In this document: in pieces, positions 60,874-64,000 of the stretch
Numbering within the stretch: position 1 is the stretch's first letter
Layout: each line of letters opens with the position of its first letter
Origin: Allokutzneria sp. A3M-2-11 16
GTDB taxonomy: Bacteria; Actinomycetota; Actinomycetes; Mycobacteriales; Pseudonocardiaceae
DNA length: 64,000 nt
Assembly (NCBI RefSeq): GCF_024213555.1
Contig: NZ_JANAVO010000003.1
Span: 372,001 to 436,000 of the forward strand
Direction: 5' to 3'
The notes under the pieces: model-generated
The model's input: the letters and a program-made list of their open reading frames with translations, nothing else
What the model was told of the DNA's origin: nothing
Database searches by the model: none
Program-made: the position numbers and the translations under genes

Positions 60874-61686
60874 ATGAAGACCGTGTGCGTCATCGGGGGC
60901 AGCCGTCACTTCGGCCGCGACCTGGTGCTCAACCTGCGGGAGGCGGGCGTCGGGGTCACCCTCGTCAACCGCGGCTCGACCGCCCCGCCACCCGGGGTCG
61001 ACCACCTCGTCACCGACCGCGCGGACCTCGGCGCGGTCCTGGGATCGCGGACGTTCGACGCGGTCGTCGACCAGGTCTGCTACACCCCGGCCGACGCGGA
61101 GGCGGCCGTGAAGACGTTCGCCGGACGCACCGGGCGCTACGTCATGACCTCCACGATCGAGGTCTACGAACACGTGCGGGCGGACGCGCCGCTGCTGGAG
61201 ACCGCGGTCGACCTGCACGCGAAGGCGCCGCAGGGCTACGGCGAGGACAAGCGCCGAGCCGAGGCCGTGTTCGAGACCAAGGCGCCGTTCGACTTCGTCG
61301 CGGTGCGCTCGGGGCACGTGCTGGGCGGGGACGACTTCACCGGCAGGCTCGCGCACTACCTCGATCGCGTGCGCGAAGGTCGTCCGATCGTGGTCCACCA
61401 GGAGAACCACCCGTCCTCGTTCATCCACTACCGCGAGATCGCCGAACTGCTGGGCTGGGCGGCGTTCGCCGACTTCACCGGCCCGGTCAACGCGCGTTCG
61501 CACGGCGAGCTGAGCGTGTTCGACCTGTGCGAGCACATCCCCGGCGAGCCGGTGTTCGAGGTGGGCGAGGACGCGTCGCCGTTCGCCTTCGGCCACTACT
61601 ACGGCATGGACAACAGCCGTGCCACCGAGCTCGGATTCTCCTTCTCGCACACCGAGAACTGGCTGCCGGAGGTGATCGGCGCGTGA
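60874..61686 (+). CDS. NAD-dependent epimerase/dehydratase family protein
   Basis: A 270-residue extended short-chain dehydrogenase-like protein. The N-terminal cofactor motif is CVIGGSRHFGRDLVLNLRE, then TLVNRGSTAPPP. The later YVMTSTIEVYEHV and YGEDKRRAEAVFE hold the Ser/Thr and Tyr-Lys positions expected for catalysis (YxxxK appears as YGEDK). It most resembles uncharacterised epimerase-like or isoflavone-reductase-like proteins. The ATG at 60874 has GAAGG upstream. The downstream aldo/keto reductase remnant overlaps its stop (GTGA). Confidence 0.82.
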   Translation: MKTVCVIGGSRHFGRDLVLNLREAGVGVTLVNRGSTAPPPGVDHLVTDRADLGAVLGSRTFDAVVDQVCYTPADAEAAVKTFAGRTGRYVMTSTIEVYEHVRADAPLLETAVDLHAKAPQGYGEDKRRAEAVFETKAPFDFVAVRSGHVLGGDDFTGRLAHYLDRVREGRPIVVHQENHPSSFIHYREIAELLGWAAFADFTGPVNARSHGELSVFDLCEHIPGEPVFEVGEDASPFAFGHYYGMDNSRATELGFSFSHTENWLPEVIGA

Positions 61687-62471
61687 TCACCCGCAAGATC
61701 GGCGACTTCGAGGTCGGGCACAACGAGGAGCTGGTCGCGGGCATCAAGGGTGTGCTCATCGCGACCAAGGGCGGGCGCGGCAGGCCGGGCGACGGGTCGT
61801 GGACGGTCGACGCTTCGCCGGAGCACCTCAAGCGCGCCTGCGAGGGCTCGCTGCGCCGCCTCAGGGTGGACGCGATCGACCTGTACCAACTGCACAAGCC
61901 GGACCCGGAGGTCCCGTTCGCGGACTCGCTCGGCGCGCTGGCGGAACTGCACGCCGAAGGCAAGATCCGCGCGATCGGTCTGTCCAATGTAGACATAGAG
62001 CAGATCCGTCAAGCTCGTGAACTGCTCGGTCCCGCTTTCGTTTCCGTCCAGAACGAATACTCGCCCCGAGTCCGCGCGTCGGAGCCGGAGCTGCGGCTCT
62101 GCGCGGAGCTGGGCCTTGCGTTCCTCCCGTGGAGCCCCCTCGGCGGCATCTCCCGCAGCTCCCTTGACGGCCCGTCCGCACTGCCCGAGGACCCAGCGCT
62201 CGCCGCTTTCCACCACACCGCCCGGGACCTCGGCGTCAGCCCGCAACGCGTCTGCCTCGCGTGGCTGTTCTCCCTTTCCCCCACGGTGATCCCCATTCCC
62301 GGAGCGACCCGGCCCGCCAGCATCCGCGACTCGACCGCTGCGGCCGATATAGGTTGGGGGAGTGGGTCTGACGAGGCGCGGTGTCCTGTGTGGACTGGTG
62401 GGAGCGACGATCGCGGGCTGCGGCACGCCGGCGAAGCCCGCCGCGGGGACGGGGACCGCCAAGCCCGGTGA
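61683..62471 (+). pseudogene. Aldo/keto reductase with internal deletion and fused tail
   Basis: It starts ITRKIGDFEV like a normal aldo/keto reductase and then jumps directly to GHNEELVAGIKGVLIATKGG, a block that normally lies about 50 residues further on. The missing part contains the first strands of the barrel and the catalytic Asp and Tyr (usual DTADVYG block). The Lys (ATKGG) and His (QLHKPDPEV) positions remain, as do SLGALAELHAEGKIRAIGLS and VIPIPGATRPASIRDS. The C-terminus then runs 110 bp into the Rieske gene in another frame. It is probably non-functional. Confidence 0.75.
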
Positions 62472-62763
62472 CCAGCTCGTCGGGCTCGCGGAGATCCCGA
62501 TGGGCAGCGGAAAGCTCGTCGATGTGCCGGGTGGCGGGCGGTTGCTGATCGTGCGGACCAAGGCGGGGGAGGTGCGCGCGTTCGACCCGCGCTGCCCGCA
62601 CACCGGCTCGATCGTCAGCCCGCCCGCGAAGGGGATCGTCGACTGCACCACGCACGGCAGCACCTTCGACGCCGAGACGGGCGACCTGCGCAAGGGTCCG
62701 GCGACCAAGGGGCTGACCGCCGTGCCCGTCCGCGCGGCCGGTGACCGGGTCGTCCTCGGGTGA
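62362..62763 (+). CDS. Rieske [2Fe-2S] protein, Tat-type lipoprotein
   Basis: A 133-residue protein. The N-terminus has TRRGVLCGLVGATIAGC, combining a twin-arginine motif and a lipobox (Cys20). The Rieske cluster ligands are in RCPHTGS (Cys-x-His) and DCTTHGSTF (Cys-x-x-His). Such small Rieske lipoproteins are common in actinomycetes; their electron partner is unknown. The GTG start follows TTGGGGGA closely. Its 5' end overlaps the out-of-frame tail of the aldo/keto reductase remnant. Confidence 0.87.
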   Translation: MGLTRRGVLCGLVGATIAGCGTPAKPAAGTGTAKPGDQLVGLAEIPMGSGKLVDVPGGGRLLIVRTKAGEVRAFDPRCPHTGSIVSPPAKGIVDCTTHGSTFDAETGDLRKGPATKGLTAVPVRAAGDRVVLG

Positions 62764-62778
62764 TGTCAGACCTGTCCG

Positions 62779-62784
62779 TAGGCT
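62779..62784 (+). promoter_or_regulatory. Predicted leaderless promoter of uvrC
   Basis: TAGGCT fits the TANNNT -10 consensus and ends 6 nt before the uvrC GTG at 62791, leaving no room for a ribosome-binding site; transcription would start at or next to the start codon. It lies in the 27-bp gap after the Rieske gene. Confidence 0.45.
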
Positions 62785-62790
62785 TATGAC

Positions 62791-64000
62791 GTGGCCGACC
62801 CGTCGACTTATCGCCCCGCCCCGGGAACCATTCCCGAGGCGCCAGGGGTGTACAAGTTCCGCGACTCCACCAAGCGCGTCATCTACGTCGGCAAGGCGAA
62901 GAGCCTGCGCAGCCGCCTCTCCTCGTACTTCGCCGACGTGGCGACGCTGCACGCGCGCACCCGGCAGATGGTCACCACCGCGAGCTCGGTGGAGTGGACC
63001 GTCGTCGGCACCGAGGTCGAGGCGTTGCAGCTGGAGTACTCCTGGATCAAGGAGTTCGACCCGCGCTTCAACGTCCGCTACCGCGATGACAAGTCCTACC
63101 CGGTGCTCGCGGTGACCCTGCACGAGGACTTCCCTCGGCTGCACGTCTACCGCGGTCCGCGCAAGCGCGGCGTCCGCTACTTCGGCCCTTACGCGCACGC
63201 GTGGGCGATCCGCGAGACGGTGGACCTGCTGCTCCGCGTCTTCCCCGCGCGCACGTGCTCCAACGGTGTCTTCAAGCGGCACTCGCAGATGGGGCGCCCC
63301 TGCCTGCTCGGCTACATCGACAAGTGCTCGGCGCCGTGCATCGGCCGCGTCACCGAGCAGGGGCACCGCGACATCGTCGAGGACTTCTGCGACTTCCTCT
63401 CGGGCCGTACCGACGCCATGGTGCGCAAGCTGGAGAAGGAGATGCAGGCCGCCTCCGACGAGCTGGAGTTCGAACGCGCCGCCCGGCTGCGCGACGACGT
63501 GGCCGCGCTGCGCAGGGCCATGGAGAAGCAGGCCGTGGTGCTCGGCGACGGCACCGACGCCGACGTGGTGGCCTTCGCCGAGGACGAGCTCGCCGCCGCC
63601 GTGCAGGTCTTCCACGTGCGCGGCGGGCGGGTGCGCGGTCAGCGTGGCTGGGTGATCGACAAGGTCGAGGAGGTCGACACCGCCGGGCTGGTCTCGCAGT
63701 TCATCACCCAGTTCTACGGGGAGCAGGCCGACCTCGCGGCGCAGGCGGACGCGGGTGGCAGCCCGGTGCCGCGCGAGGTCCTGGTGCCTGAGCTGCCCGA
63801 GGACGCCGACGCGGTCGCCGACTGGCTGTCGAAGCTGCGGGGGTCCCGTGTGGACCTTCGCGTGCCGCAGCGGGGCGACAAGCGCGCGCTCGCGGAGACG
63901 GTGGCGCGCAACGCCGCGGAGGCGTTCACCCAGCACAAGCTGCGCCGCGCCGGGGACTTGACCGCGCGGTCCGCGGCGCTCCAGGAACTCCAGGAGGCGC
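62791..64000 (+). CDS. uvrC: Excinuclease ABC subunit C, 3' end cut by window
   Basis: The frame is open to the right edge (about 403 residues visible of a usual 600-700). The N-terminal GIY-YIG nuclease domain has [20 protein letters not shown], then LRSRLSSYF. The Cys-containing [20 protein letters not shown] and [20 protein letters not shown] follow, then the UVR domain [20 protein letters not shown]. UvrC makes both incisions in nucleotide excision repair. In actinobacteria it usually precedes rapZ, whiA and gapA-region genes, which would lie beyond this window. Confidence 0.96.
   Translation, partial: MADPSTYRPAPGTIPEAPGVYKFRDSTKRVIYVGKAKSLRSRLSSYFADVATLHARTRQMVTTASSVEWTVVGTEVEALQLEYSWIKEFDPRFNVRYRDDKSYPVLAVTLHEDFPRLHVYRGPRKRGVRYFGPYAHAWAIRETVDLLLRVFPARTCSNGVFKRHSQMGRPCLLGYIDKCSAPCIGRVTEQGHRDIVEDFCDFLSGRTDAMVRKLEKEMQAASDELEFERAARLRDDVAALRRAMEKQAVVLGDGTDADVVAFAEDELAAAVQVFHVRGGRVRGQRGWVIDKVEEVDTAGLVSQFITQFYGEQADLAAQADAGGSPVPREVLVPELPEDADAVADWLSKLRGSRVDLRVPQRGDKRALAETVARNAAEAFTQHKLRRAGDLTARSAALQELQEA

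Overview
This 64-kb window comes from a very GC-rich, high-GC Gram-positive chromosome. The gene content points to an actinomycete, most likely of the Pseudonocardiaceae type (inference). The evidence is a mycobacterial-type fabG-inhA pair next to an actinobacterial ferrochelatase with C-terminal iron-sulfur cysteines, a bacterial Ku gene, DUF222/HNH and DUF3097 proteins, many GTG starts, leaderless-looking promoters, Tat signals and actinobacterial RiPP families. The left end cuts a LysE-type exporter and the right end cuts uvrC. No rRNA, tRNA, CRISPR array, transposase or integrase was recognised.

Layout. 0-11 kb: exporter/Lrp pair, a serine hydrolase, TspO, a Tat-exported M28 peptidase, then a leftward block with a trypsin-like lipoprotein, a lipoprotein, a DUF4333 protein, a two-component system and a TAXI binding protein. 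11-25 kb: LysR and AraC regulators, a PhyH dioxygenase, an MHS-type permease, an AAC(3)-like acetyltransferase, a TAP-like hydrolase, an HxlR/imine-reductase-like divergent pair, Ku, a GntR regulator, a luciferase-domain lipoprotein, then fabG, inhA and hemH. 25.7-32.6 kb: a compact class I lanthipeptide locus of the FxLD type (transporter, full-length LanB, LanC, and three short precursor genes absent from long-ORF calls). 32.7-38.4 kb: a LysR regulator divergent from a paoABC-xdhC-like molybdenum aldehyde oxidoreductase operon. 38.7-47 kb: a DUF222/HNH protein, GntR plus mannonate-dehydratase-like enzyme with a palindromic operator, DUF3097, NfeD with an SPFH protein, and a polyol-type MFS permease.

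47.2-50.55 kb is a small island: a DddA/SCP1.201-like deaminase toxin with an overlapping Imm1 immunity gene, a zinc-finger protein and XRE regulator with a 23-bp operator-like palindrome, and a second, orphan Imm1 gene. A 19-bp near-perfect direct repeat brackets it, lying exactly where a DeoR regulator and the MFS permease would otherwise be divergent neighbours. 51.3-53.7 kb is a second RiPP locus of the ATP-grasp type (precursor, ATP-grasp ligase, PIMT-like methyltransferase). The rest holds an XRE/TPR regulator, a methyltransferase, a secreted M28 aminopeptidase, a beta-helix protein, a LysR/epimerase divergent pair, an internally deleted aldo/keto reductase, a Rieske protein and uvrC.

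Non-coding structure is unusual. One dispersed intergenic element occurs three times; it combines a TAAACT-like -10 box, a 15-codon leaderless ORF in two copies, and a 65-bp inverted-repeat hairpin. A second element occurs twice with conserved ends but unrelated hairpin cores. A 13-bp palindrome, GTCCAC(A/T)GTGGAC, is repeated far above expectation. All functional statements are from reading the sequence; no database search was run.
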